Part shown: positions 43,676-51,988 of the stretch, one piece after another
Numbering within the stretch: the first letter of the stretch is position 1
Layout: every line of letters begins with the position of its first letter
Assembly: GCA_963715575.1 (NCBI GenBank)
Contig: OY970250.1
Coordinates: 434,001-498,000, forward strand
Origin: AC-32 sp963715575
GTDB taxonomy: Bacteria > Actinomycetota > Thermoleophilia > Gaiellales > Gaiellaceae
Direction: 5' to 3'
DNA: 64,000 nucleotides
The notes under the pieces: generated by a model
Database searches by the model: none
The model's input: the letters and a program-made list of their open reading frames with translations, nothing else
Told to the model about the DNA's origin: nothing
Program-made: the position numbers and the translations under genes

Positions 43676-44164
43676 CTAGCCGGCGAAACCGGTGGCCATG
43701 ATGTAGGCGCCGCCGCCACCGTTCGGATGCACGAGCACGACCGGTGCCAGACACCGTGACGGGACCGTCACGTGCTGCCGGATCCGCGCGTCGCCGTGCG
43801 AGGACAGCGGTTCCGACGCGGTCGTGAAGACCGGCCCGCTCGAGTCGGGCGCGCGGTAGAGCGAGGCCGTGACGGTCATCACCGGCCCCGTGTTGTTCGT
43901 GCCCGCGACCAGCAGCCCACGGATGCGAACCTCGAAGCGTCCGTGACGATCGAGCGTGGCCGTGCCCGTACCCACCCACGGCACGCCGCCACGGGCGGTG
44001 TTGTGAATCGGCTGGTCGCTCAGGATGCTGCCGATCAGCCGCTGCTGAAGCAGCGGTCCGTGGTGCTCCCGTCCCCGTCCGCCGTGATCTGCAGCCGCGG
44101 CGGCGACGAACACGACGGCCGCGACGAGCACCGCGGCCAGGAACGACCTCTTCGTGAGGCTCAT
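43676..44164 (-). CDS. Small secreted protein of unknown function
   Basis: 162 residues. Signal peptide about 1-25 (SFLAAVLVAAVVFVAAAAA). The mature part is beta-rich with a pattern WVGTGTATLDRHGRFEVRIR and TASLYRAPDSSGPVF; one Cys. I do not recognise the family. Ends 1 bp from the convergent mutY stop. Confidence 0.7.
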   Translation of the reverse strand: MSLTKRSFLAAVLVAAVVFVAAAAADHGGRGREHHGPLLQQRLIGSILSDQPIHNTARGGVPWVGTGTATLDRHGRFEVRIRGLLVAGTNNTGPVMTVTASLYRAPDSSGPVFTTASEPLSSHGDARIRQHVTVPSRCLAPVVLVHPNGGGGAYIMATGFAG

Positions 44165-44221
44165 GCTGCTCCTCTCCTCGGGATCGGTCCCTGGTACGGA
44201 GCAACGCCCGCTTCGGTTCGC

Positions 44222-44920
44222 TCAGGCGCGCGGGTGCCGCATCCAGACGTTCGGCTCGCGGTAGGCACCACGGTCGCGCTCGCGGTCGATCTCGACCGGC
44301 ACCAGCGCGCCCTCGACCACGTAGCTCCCGCTCTCGGGGAACGCGAGCCCGCACCACTCCTCCAGCTCGGCCACCGTGCCCTCGGAGAAGAGCGAGTCGG
44401 GCGCGATCCCGACGACCGTCGCGCCGAGCCGCTCGTGCGCGCGCAGCCACGGGTCGAAGAGCAGGCCGTCCTCGCGCCGCCACCCCGCATAGCGCTCGAT
44501 CGGGGTCAGCGGGTAGCGGTGCTTGAGCGTCGGGCGAACGGGCGCGACCAGCTCCCAGCCGCGGGCGTGCGCGAGGCCGCGCATGTGCTCGAGCATCGTC
44601 TTGGAGAGCCCGCGGCCGTGGAAGTCCGGGTCGATCAGGATCGCGATCGCGCAGAGCCGGTCCGGCTTCTCGGCCTCGAACCCGACGCGCAGCGCGTCAC
44701 GCCAGCCCGCCGGCATGCCCGCGACCGGGACCGAGTTGCCCTCGGCCAGCACGCGGCCTTCGTCGACCAGCGCGAACTGGAACTCCGGCCGCTCCTCGTA
44801 GAGCCGGCCCCAGTTGGCGTTCGAGACGGCGTCGTGGAAGACGATCTCCGGCCAAGCGCGGCGGAGCCGCTGGAACGACTCGCTGCCGCGAACGTCGTCG
44901 TCGACCGCGACGATCTTCAC
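44222..44920 (-). CDS. GNAT-like acetyltransferase
   Basis: 232 residues from GTG overlapping the ispF stop (GTGA). The GNAT core has AIAILIDPDFHGRGLSKTML at about 114-133, with the R/Q-x-x-G-x-G/A loop, and FALVDEGRVLAEGNSVPVAG before it. Longer than simple GNATs owing to a C-terminal extension. Substrate unknown. Confidence 0.78.
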   Translation of the reverse strand: MKIVAVDDDVRGSESFQRLRRAWPEIVFHDAVSNANWGRLYEERPEFQFALVDEGRVLAEGNSVPVAGMPAGWRDALRVGFEAEKPDRLCAIAILIDPDFHGRGLSKTMLEHMRGLAHARGWELVAPVRPTLKHRYPLTPIERYAGWRREDGLLFDPWLRAHERLGATVVGIAPDSLFSEGTVAELEEWCGLAFPESGSYVVEGALVPVEIDRERDRGAYREPNVWMRHPRA

Positions 44921-45384
44921 GAGAGCAGCGCGACGGCGACGGCGGCCAGCCCCTCGCCGCCGCCGGTGAAGCCGAGCTTGTCGGTGGTCGTCGCGCGAAC
45001 GTTCACTCGCTCGGGCTCGACGCCCATCGCCTCGGCGAGCTTGGCCCGCATCGCCTCGCGCAGCGGCGCAATCCTGGGCTCCTCGCCGACGAGCACGCAA
45101 TCCGCGTTCTCGAGCTCGAAGCCGGCCTCGCGTACCTGCGCGTAGGCGCGCGAGAGCAGGTCGAGCGACGAAGCGCCCTTCCACTCCGTCGCGCCCGACG
45201 GGAAGAGCGAGCCGATGTCGCCCTGCCCCGCCGCGCCGAGCACGGCGTCGATCAACGCGTGAGCGATCACGTCACCGTCGGAGTGGCCGGCCAGCCCGCG
45301 CGGCGAGTCGAGCGCGACCCCGCCGAGCACGAGCGGCACGCCCTCTACCAGCGCGTGCGCGTCCACGCCGACGCCGACCCTCAT
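44917..45384 (-). CDS. ispF: 2-C-methyl-D-erythritol 2,4-cyclodiphosphate synthase
   Basis: 155 residues; ATG overlaps the upstream stop (ATGA). Zinc ligands in VGVDAHAL (Asp, His) and GLAGHSDGDVIAHALIDA; FPSG and the C-terminal ATTTDKLGFTGGGEGLAA. MEP-pathway step five for isoprenoid precursors. Length normal. Confidence 0.94.
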   Translation of the reverse strand: MRVGVGVDAHALVEGVPLVLGGVALDSPRGLAGHSDGDVIAHALIDAVLGAAGQGDIGSLFPSGATEWKGASSLDLLSRAYAQVREAGFELENADCVLVGEEPRIAPLREAMRAKLAEAMGVEPERVNVRATTTDKLGFTGGGEGLAAVAVALLS

Positions 45385-46036
45385 CCGAGCGGCTCCTGTC
45401 GCGCGCTGCGCTGGTCGAACACGGTCACCGTGTCGTAGCCTGCCGCACGCGCCAACTCGAGGGCGTGCGCGCCTGGGCCGAATGGTCCGTGGACGAGGTG
45501 TGGCGGCGCTACTTCGACGCGCTTGCTGAGCTCGCTGGCTCGGGTCATGTCGACGTGCTCGCTCACCCGGACCTGGCGAAGATCTTCGGCTTGCGGCCGG
45601 AGCGGATCGAGTATCCGGACCTCGCGGGCGTGGCGCTCGAGATCTCGACGGCCGGCCGCTACAAGCTCGTCGGCGAGCTCTATCCCGACCTCGAGCTGCT
45701 GCAGCGCGCCGGCTTGCCGATCACGCTTGCCTCCGACGCCCACGCCCCGCAGAACGTCGGCCGCGACTTTGCGCCCGAGCTTGACCGGCAGGCCGCGCCG
45801 CTTGGCCTCGAGCACCGCGTCCACGTGTAGGCATCGAGGTCGTACACGCAGCGCTCGGTCTGGTACGGCCGATCCCACACGCGCCCTGTCTGCCGGAAGT
45901 AATAGACGTGCTCTGTAAAGCCGATCTCGTCGACTCCACGCGCAGCGGCGGTTTCGACGAACGGCTCGATCGCATCAACTGAATGCGCGATCCGTTCTTC
46001 GGAATCGCGCAGGTGCAGGTGGTAGTCGACGATCAA
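45381..46036 (-). pseudogene. PHP-domain histidinol-phosphatase-like gene, broken by an internal inversion
   Basis: TTG at 46036 overlaps the ispD stop. The minus strand encodes the N-terminus (IVDYHLHLRDSEER, GVDEIGFTEHVYYF) to about 45828, then after two extra bases DAVLEAKRRGLPVKLG to about 45775. The next part of such proteins (WSVDEVWRRYFDAL, HVDVLAHPDLAKIF, LPITLASDAHAPQNVGRDF) is found on the plus strand from about 45463 to 45775. The C-terminus (ALELARAAGYDTVTVF) is again on the minus strand down to 45381. So about 315 bp are inverted, and about 40-45 residues before the inverted part are missing. Not functional as it stands. Confidence 0.8.
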
Positions 46037-46704
46037 TCGCCGAGCCAGGACTCGACGAGGGCCAGGTCGTCGGCGTCGGTCACCTTCAGCAGCCGCCGGT
46101 CGCCCTCGACCACCTTGATTCGGCCGCCCTGGGCCTCGACCAGCGAGGCGCAGTCCGTAGCCGACGAGACGTCGCCGCTCACCGCGCGGCGCAGCGTGTC
46201 GGCCAGGAAGGCCTGCGGCGTCTGTACGGCGACCAGGTCGTCGCGTGGCAAGGTCTCGACCACGCGGTCGCCGTCGACCCGCTTGACCGTGTCGGCGAGC
46301 GGCACGGCCGGGACGACGCCGTCCCAGCCCTCGGACAGCGGCGCCAGCACGCGCTCGATCACCTCCTCGGGCAGCAGCGGGCGCGCGGCGTCATGCACCA
46401 AGACGACCGCGGCCTCCTGGGGCACCTCTTCGAGCGCAAGCCGTACCGACTCGGAGCGCGACTCACCGCCGGTAACGGCGGCGTTCACCTTCGTCGCGGC
46501 GATCTCCTCGGCGACGAGGATCGACGGCTCCTCCCAGTCGGGAGGCGCCGCGATCACGATCGCGTCGATCCAGCCGGACTCCTCGAGCCGCTCGAGCGAC
46601 TCTGCGAGCAACGGACGGCCGCCGAGGCGCGCAAACGCCTTCGGCCGGTCGGAGCCGAGCCGCTCGCCGCGACCTGCCGCAGCGAGGACCGCCCAGACCG
46701 ACAC
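46033..46704 (-). CDS. ispD: 2-C-methyl-D-erythritol 4-phosphate cytidylyltransferase
   Basis: 223 residues from GTG. CTP-binding start VLAAAGRGERLGSDRPKAF, VHDAARPLLPEEV, DTVKRV and TPQAF are all present. MEP pathway step three, upstream of ispF in the same unit. Confidence 0.94.
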   Translation of the reverse strand: MSVWAVLAAAGRGERLGSDRPKAFARLGGRPLLAESLERLEESGWIDAIVIAAPPDWEEPSILVAEEIAATKVNAAVTGGESRSESVRLALEEVPQEAAVVLVHDAARPLLPEEVIERVLAPLSEGWDGVVPAVPLADTVKRVDGDRVVETLPRDDLVAVQTPQAFLADTLRRAVSGDVSSATDCASLVEAQGGRIKVVEGDRRLLKVTDADDLALVESWLGD

Positions 46705-46710
46705 GAACTG

Positions 46711-46716
46711 AGCCTA
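46711..46716 (-). promoter_or_regulatory. -10 box TAGGCT of ispD
   Basis: TAGGCT on the minus strand, 6 nt before the ispD GTG; its TAG is the carD stop codon. Confidence 0.55.
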
Positions 46717-47238
46717 GGCGGTGGCGGCGACCTTAGCGGTCGGCTTCTTTTTCTTGCCGCCGCGCGCGAGGACGCCGTCGAGCCACTCGGCCGCTTCGTC
46801 CTCGTCCATCTCCTTGGCGTACATCAGCTCGGAGGCGAGGATCTTCTTCGCCTTCACGAACATCTGCTTCTCGCCGGTGGAGAGACCCTTCTCGTGGTCG
46901 CGGAGCGAGAGGTTCCGAACCACCTCGGCGAGCTCGAAGATGTCGCCGGTCTTCATCTTGTCGCGGTTGTGCTTGAAGCGGCGGTTCCAGTTCTTCGGCA
47001 TCGTCGTGCCGCTGCCCGTCAGCGCCTTCAGCACCTTCGAGACCATCTGTTCGTCGATCACCTTCCGCAGCCCGACCCGGTCGGCATTATCGGCTGGGAC
47101 GTTCACCGTCATGTCGTTGTGAAGAATCTTGATCGTCAGGTACTCGCGCTTCTCTCCCAGCACCTCGCGCGTCTCCTTCTTGACGACCGTTCCTGCCCCG
47201 TGGTGTGGGTACACCACCTTGTCGCCGACCTTGTACAA
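46714..47238 (-). CDS. carD: CarD-family transcription regulator
   Basis: 174 residues from TTG at 47238, with GGGGAGG 7-8 nt upstream. RNA-polymerase-interacting Tudor-like domain at about 1-60 (YKVGDKVVYPHHGAGTV) and a helical DNA-minor-groove domain after it (MPKNWNRRFKHN, ELAEVVRNLSLRDHEKGLS). It stabilises open complexes at promoters, including rRNA ones. A Lys/Ala tail is specific to this copy. Confidence 0.93.
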   Translation of the reverse strand: MYKVGDKVVYPHHGAGTVVKKETREVLGEKREYLTIKILHNDMTVNVPADNADRVGLRKVIDEQMVSKVLKALTGSGTTMPKNWNRRFKHNRDKMKTGDIFELAEVVRNLSLRDHEKGLSTGEKQMFVKAKKILASELMYAKEMDEDEAAEWLDGVLARGGKKKKPTAKVAATA

Positions 47239-47279
47239 CGCCGTGCCTCCCCGTTCGAAGTTGGCTTATCCGCAACGAA

Positions 47280-47304
47280 GCCGGCGGGTGACGCTTCCGC
47301 CGGC
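47280..47304. repeat. 8-bp inverted repeat in the carD leader
   Basis: GCCGGCGG, 9-nt loop, CCGCCGGC. Lies between the probable -10 box (TAGACT, 47320-47315) and the carD start, so it would be in the mRNA leader. Confidence 0.5.
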
Positions 47305-47370
47305 AAGCCCAGGAAGTCTAGCAAAAATCGCTGGAAACGGCGCCTTTTTCGGGAAAAGCCCTGCTCAGGG

Positions 47371-48525
47371 CTAGATCTGGAGGTAGCGGTCGACCAGGTT
47401 GTGCTCCTGGAGCCGGCGGAGGCCCTCCCTGATCTCGCGGGCGCGAACCGTGCCGACGCCTTCGACCGCCTCCAGCTCGCGCTGTGACGCGCGCACGATC
47501 CCGTCCAGCCCGTCCAGGCTCGCGACGACGCGCTTGACCACACCGTCGGGGAGCCGCGGGATGTGCGAGAGGACGCGGTAGCCGCGCGGCGAGACCGCGT
47601 GGTCGAGCGGGTTGACGCTCGCCGGGTAGCCGATCACGGCGAGCAGCTCGAACTCGAGCAGCTGGTTGTACGGCAGCCCCGCGAGCGCCTCGAGGCCTTC
47701 CTGCGTCCGGGCGGCGCCGCCCTCGGCGTGGTAGTCGTAGACGAGCGCCGCCTTCTCGTCGGGCACGTCGGCCACGAGCTCCTCGAGCTGCATCCGGATC
47801 AGCCGCCCCTCCTCGCCGAGCTCGACGCAGGCGCGCTCGACCTCCTCGGCCATGCGGGTCGTCAGCTCGGCGCGCTGCAGGACGACGAGCACGTCGTCGA
47901 GCATGACCGCGTTCTGGAACTCGAGCGCGGTCAGCCGGGTCAGCACCTGCTCGAGCCGGGCGCGGTAGGTCTCTAGCGTCGCGAGCGCCTGGTTCGTCTT
48001 GGCGAGCACGTCGGCGATCGGCTCGAGCTGGTACCGGCTCTGGCCGACGAATACGGTCACCGTCTCGCGCTGCTGCGAGATCGAGATCACGAGCGCCTCG
48101 GTCTGCTTGGCCACGCGCTCGGCGGTGCGGTGCCGCGTGCCCGTCTCGTTCGAGGCGATCGTCGGGTCGGGCATCAGCTGCACGTTCGCGTAGGCGAGCT
48201 TCGTGCAGCCTGCGTTGACGATGATCGCGCCGTCCATTTTCGCCAGCTCGTAGAGCAGCTGCGGGGTGAACGGAACCTCGAGCTTGATCCCGCCGCTGAA
48301 CAGGAACGCCAGCTCGTTCGGCTCGCCGATCACGATCAGGGCGCCCTCGCGCGAGCGGATGATGTCGTCGATCGCCGAGCGCAGCTCGGTGCCGGGCGCG
48401 ATCCGCGCGACGGCGGCGAGGATCTTCGAGTCGAGGCGCGGGTCGTGCTGGGTGGGCTGCCGGATGATGCCCAGCGGGGGCGGGATCCGCGGGTCGGTCC
48501 TATCCTGCCTCGGCTCGCTCTGCAT
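47371..48525 (-). CDS. disA: Diadenylate cyclase DisA (DNA integrity scanning protein)
   Basis: 384 residues. DAC domain about 15-150 with the catalytic DGA (98-100) and RHRTAER (131-137) motifs intact, a helical linker, and a RuvA-like HhH domain at the C-terminus (LEAVEGVGTVRAREIREGL). Makes c-di-AMP from ATP while scanning DNA. Overlaps radA by 26 bp; RadA is the known partner in Bacillus and mycobacteria. Confidence 0.95.
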   Translation of the reverse strand: MQSEPRQDRTDPRIPPPLGIIRQPTQHDPRLDSKILAAVARIAPGTELRSAIDDIIRSREGALIVIGEPNELAFLFSGGIKLEVPFTPQLLYELAKMDGAIIVNAGCTKLAYANVQLMPDPTIASNETGTRHRTAERVAKQTEALVISISQQRETVTVFVGQSRYQLEPIADVLAKTNQALATLETYRARLEQVLTRLTALEFQNAVMLDDVLVVLQRAELTTRMAEEVERACVELGEEGRLIRMQLEELVADVPDEKAALVYDYHAEGGAARTQEGLEALAGLPYNQLLEFELLAVIGYPASVNPLDHAVSPRGYRVLSHIPRLPDGVVKRVVASLDGLDGIVRASQRELEAVEGVGTVRAREIREGLRRLQEHNLVDRYLQI

Positions 48526-49843
48526 CGATCCCCGCCTTTGCAGCCTGGCTCAGTGTCTCGGCCTCGAGTACGCGTAGTTTGCCACGAGTCGGCGTGCCGG
48601 CCGGGGCGACCGCGGCGGCGAGGCCGAGCTTGGCGCACTCCTCGAGCCTGCGCTCGGACTGCGTCGCGGGGCGCAGGCGGCCGGTGAGGCCCACCTCGCC
48701 GAAGGCGGCGACCTTCGGCTTGACCGGCGCGCCCTTGGCCGCAGAGACGATCGCGAGCGCGATCGCCAGGTCGGCGCCGGGCTCGTCGATGCGGACGCCG
48801 CCCGCCACGTTGACGAACACGTCGGCCTGGCCGAGCGCGATCCGCGCGTGCCGCGAGAGGACGGCGACGATCATCGCCAGGCGCTTCGGGTCGACGCCGG
48901 TGGCGACGCGGCGCGGCATCGCCAGGTCGGTCGGCGCGACGAGCGCCTGGATCTCGAGCAGCAGCGGCCGCGAGCCTTCGAGCACACAGCCGACGGCGGC
49001 GCCGATCTCGCCTTCGACCGTGCGGCCGAAGAGCTCCGACGGCTCCGGCACGCCGACGAGGCCGGTGCCGGTCATCTCGAACACCGCGAGCTCGTTCGTC
49101 GAGCCGAAGCGGTTCTTCGAGGCGCGCAGGACGCGGTGCTCGTGGTAGCGGTCGCCCTCGAACTGCAGCACGCAGTCGACGAGGTGCTCGAGCACGCGCG
49201 GGCCAGCCACGGCGCCGTCCTTGGTCACGTGCCCGACGAGGATCGTGGCGACGCCGTTCTCCTTGGCCACGCGCAGGAGCCGTCCCGCGGCCTCGCGCAC
49301 CTGGGCGACCGAGCCGGGCGCGGAGCCGAGCTCCGACGAGTAGAGCGTCTGCACCGAGTCGATCACGCAGACGTCGGGCCGCTCCTGCTCCAGAGTCGCG
49401 CAGATGACGTCGAGCTCGGTCGCGGCGAGGATCTCGAGGTTCTCGGCGCCGCCCAGCCGCGCGGCGCGGAGCTTCACCTGCGCCGACGACTCCTCGCCCG
49501 TGACGAGCACTGCGCGCCGCTCCTTCGAGATCGTCGCGAGCGCGCTCAGGAGCAGCGTTGACTTGCCGACGCCGGGCTCGCCGCCGACGAGCACGAGCGA
49601 CGCCGGCACGAGCCCGCCGCCGAGCACACGGTCGAGCTCCGGCACGCCGGTCGGGATCCGCTCGGCCTCTTCGGCCTTGACGTCGACGAGGCGCAGCGTC
49701 GCCTCCGGCCCGGCCGCGCGCGTGTCGGCCGGAACGTCCTCGACGAGCGTGCCGAACTCGCCGCACTGCGGGCACTTGCCGAACCAGCGGCCGGCCGAGT
49801 AGCCGCAGTCGGTGCACGCGAACTTGGTCGCAGGCTTCGCCAC
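48500..49843 (-). CDS. radA: DNA repair protein RadA/Sms
   Basis: 447 residues from GTG. Zinc finger Cys 10, 13, 24 and 27; RecA-like ATPase with GGEPGVGKSTLLL; KNRFG motif; Lon-like C-terminal domain with DPGADLAIALAI-type sequence (EPGADLAIALAIVSAAKGAP). It drives branch migration in recombination. Reads into disA. Confidence 0.95.
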   Translation of the reverse strand: MAKPATKFACTDCGYSAGRWFGKCPQCGEFGTLVEDVPADTRAAGPEATLRLVDVKAEEAERIPTGVPELDRVLGGGLVPASLVLVGGEPGVGKSTLLLSALATISKERRAVLVTGEESSAQVKLRAARLGGAENLEILAATELDVICATLEQERPDVCVIDSVQTLYSSELGSAPGSVAQVREAAGRLLRVAKENGVATILVGHVTKDGAVAGPRVLEHLVDCVLQFEGDRYHEHRVLRASKNRFGSTNELAVFEMTGTGLVGVPEPSELFGRTVEGEIGAAVGCVLEGSRPLLLEIQALVAPTDLAMPRRVATGVDPKRLAMIVAVLSRHARIALGQADVFVNVAGGVRIDEPGADLAIALAIVSAAKGAPVKPKVAAFGEVGLTGRLRPATQSERRLEECAKLGLAAAVAPAGTPTRGKLRVLEAETLSQAAKAGIDAERAEAG

Positions 49844-49849
49844 CCGGCC

Positions 49850-49855
49850 AGACTA
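49850..49855 (-). promoter_or_regulatory. -10 box TAGTCT of radA-disA
   Basis: TAGTCT on the minus strand, 6 nt before the radA GTG. Confidence 0.55.
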
Positions 49856-49878
49856 CGGACGCGCGCGGACGCCGATCG

Positions 49879-50835
49879 TCAAGAAACCGTGACGATGCAC
49901 GCGTCGTGCGAGGAGCGCGCGACCGTCCGCTGCCACCTGACGCGGCCGTTGCGGTCGAGAGCGCAGAGCGTGCCCGTGCCGAGGCCGGGCGTCACCACCC
50001 AGCCGTGCGCCTGCTGCACGTTGTACGAGTCCTCCGGGATGGCCGTCTTGCGGAGCTGCCCTCCGCCGACGCTGTGCACGCGCAGCGTGCCGCTCTCGCC
50101 GCTCGCGACGTAGACGAGCTCGCCGCGGAAGCTGAAGTGCTGCGGCGGCCGGTCGGCGGCGAGCCGCCGCAGCAGCCGGCCGCCGCGCGCGGCGTAAAGC
50201 GCGAGCTCGTTCCGGTCGCCCGAGCTGACCCAGACGCGGTTGCCGCCCGGCGCCCAGCCGACGTCGTGTGCGAGGAACGGCGGCGCGAAGCGACGCACGA
50301 GTCGTGGGCGGGCGCGCCTCGACACGTCCACCACCGCGATCTCCTCCGCCTTCGCCCCGAGGGCGACCCAGAGCGTGCGGCCACGCGGATCGATCGTGAT
50401 GTGCCGGGCGAGGGCACCGACCCGCACCCGCGCGAGCACGACTCCACGAAGCACGTCGAGCGCCACCACTTCGCCGCGCTTCGCATCGCTGACGTAGGCG
50501 TGGCGGCCGTCGGGATGGCCGGCGGTGTACCGCGGCTCGCCGAAGCCGCGCAGCACGTGCTCGACCCGCAACGTGCCCGCGCGGACGAGCGAGACGGCAC
50601 CGAGCTCCGAGTGTGCGACCACTGCCATCGCGCCGACGGCCTCGATGCTGCGCGGCTTCGCGAGCGTGCGGACGTAGCCGCGCACCCGGCCGCTGGCCAG
50701 GTCGACCGCCACAAGCCGTGCCTCCTCGTCGGCCGTGACGAGAGCGACCTCGGTGCCGGCGGCCAGCGACGACGCGAGCGCGCGAGGCGTCGCGACGAGC
50801 ATTGCCGCTCCGGCGATGAAGGCCCGGCGGTCCAT
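49879..50835 (-). CDS. Exported beta-propeller protein (YVTN-like)
   Basis: 318 residues. The start MDRRAFIAGAAMLVATPRALA looks like a Tat-type signal. Repeated blades follow, with phrases such as GYVRTLAKPRSIEA, GHPDGRHAYVSDAKRGEVVA and DPRGRTLWVALG. No enzyme motif or heme site. Function unknown. Possibly translated from a TAGTTC-type box at the upstream stop codon. Confidence 0.78.
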   Translation of the reverse strand: MDRRAFIAGAAMLVATPRALASSLAAGTEVALVTADEEARLVAVDLASGRVRGYVRTLAKPRSIEAVGAMAVVAHSELGAVSLVRAGTLRVEHVLRGFGEPRYTAGHPDGRHAYVSDAKRGEVVALDVLRGVVLARVRVGALARHITIDPRGRTLWVALGAKAEEIAVVDVSRRARPRLVRRFAPPFLAHDVGWAPGGNRVWVSSGDRNELALYAARGGRLLRRLAADRPPQHFSFRGELVYVASGESGTLRVHSVGGGQLRKTAIPEDSYNVQQAHGWVVTPGLGTGTLCALDRNGRVRWQRTVARSSHDACIVTVS

Positions 50836-50845
50836 CTGCGGAGAA

Positions 50846-51787
50846 CTACGAGCCGAGCGACTCCTGAGGTCCGGCAGGGACGTAGCCCGGCTCGGCTGCC
50901 ACCCGCCGCGGCCGGTTCCCCAAGGTGACGATCAGGAGGCCGCAGACGACGAGCGCGACACCGCCCAGCTGAAGCGCCGACGGCGTCTCGTCGAGGATCG
51001 CCCACGCGAAGAGCACCGACAGCACCGGCTGGAAGGTCAGCAGCACCGAGGTCAGTGCCGCCGGCAGGCGTGGGAGGCTGATCGAGATCAGCAGCCAGCC
51101 GAGGGCCTGCGAGCTCCAGGCCAGCAGCAGCAGGTAGCCCCACGCGGGCCAGCCCGGAGTCCAATCGAGGTCGCCGATCGCGAGACCGATCGGGACGGTG
51201 GCGAGCGCGGAGACGAGCGTGGCGTCGAAGAGCGGGCCCGCCGGGCGCCGCCAGTCGGCGTTGCCGGCACGGAGCACGAGCAGGAAGCCCGAGTAGGCGA
51301 GCGCCGTCAGGATCCCGTAGGCGACGCCGAGCCCGGGGTTCTTGCCGTAGGCGCCGCTCTCGAACACCCCCGAGATCAAGAGGACCCCGAACAGGGCGAC
51401 CGGGATCGCGGCCAGCGAACGGTTCGAGGGCCGCTCGCCGAGGATCATCCAGGCGAGCAGGCCGACGAACACGACCTGCAGGTTGCCGAGCACGGTCGCC
51501 AACCCGGCGCCGACCTGCTCGATCCCCTCGTGCCAAGCGACCAGGTCGATCGCGAAGAAGACGCCGGCCAGGGCCGCCAGCGCGCGCTGCCTGAGCGGCC
51601 GCGGCCCGAAGCGCCGGTCCTCGAGCCACGAGAGCGGCCAGAGCAGCGGCAGCGCAAGCGCACAGCGGTAGAACGCGCCGGTCGAGGGCGAGACGTGGGC
51701 GGCGCGGAAGAGGATCCCCGAGAACGAGATCGCCAGCGCGCCTGCCAGCGCGGCCCCGATCGGCCGGTCGTAGAGCCGCTGCGGCAC
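50846..51787 (-). CDS. EamA/DMT-family transporter
   Basis: 313 residues, ten membrane helices in two EamA repeats (about 10-145 and 155-290), with AWMILGERPS and AWAILDETPSALQLGGVALV as the repeat ends. Drug/metabolite exporter type; substrate unknown. Confidence 0.9.
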   Translation of the reverse strand: MPQRLYDRPIGAALAGALAISFSGILFRAAHVSPSTGAFYRCALALPLLWPLSWLEDRRFGPRPLRQRALAALAGVFFAIDLVAWHEGIEQVGAGLATVLGNLQVVFVGLLAWMILGERPSNRSLAAIPVALFGVLLISGVFESGAYGKNPGLGVAYGILTALAYSGFLLVLRAGNADWRRPAGPLFDATLVSALATVPIGLAIGDLDWTPGWPAWGYLLLLAWSSQALGWLLISISLPRLPAALTSVLLTFQPVLSVLFAWAILDETPSALQLGGVALVVCGLLIVTLGNRPRRVAAEPGYVPAGPQESLGS

Positions 51788-51793
51788 CAGGCG

Positions 51794-51799
51794 AGGCTA
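51794..51799 (-). promoter_or_regulatory. -10 box TAGCCT of the EamA gene
   Basis: TAGCCT on the minus strand, 6 nt before the GTG at 51787; its TAG is the stop codon of the small membrane protein gene upstream. Confidence 0.55.
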
Positions 51800-51979
51800 G
51801 CGGCGCGCGGCCAGCTCCCGCACGCTCTGCAGCACGTAGCGCACCGAGAGCGCGAGGAAGAGCAGGCCGAGCGCGGTCCGGACGTACTCGTCCCGGACCG
51901 GCGCGCGGCGCGCGACCGAGTCGGCGAGCTTCTCCTTCCAGCCGTGGAGGCCGGCGTGCCCGACGTCCTGAACCTTCAT
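51797..51979 (-). CDS. Small single-helix membrane protein
   Basis: 60 residues from the ATG at 51979. A charged N-terminal half with WKEKLADSVARRAPVR, then one membrane helix (LGLLFLALSVRYVLQSV) and a basic end. Unknown function. Good packing between neighbours and the shared stop/-10 arrangement support it. Confidence 0.62.
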   Translation of the reverse strand: MKVQDVGHAGLHGWKEKLADSVARRAPVRDEYVRTALGLLFLALSVRYVLQSVRELAARR

Positions 51980-51988
51980 GGCGCTCTT

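Noticed and set aside
45465..45830. Independent plus-strand gene of 121 residues
   Set aside because: Its sequence is the middle of the PHP phosphatase whose two ends are on the minus strand, so it is an inverted segment and not a gene.
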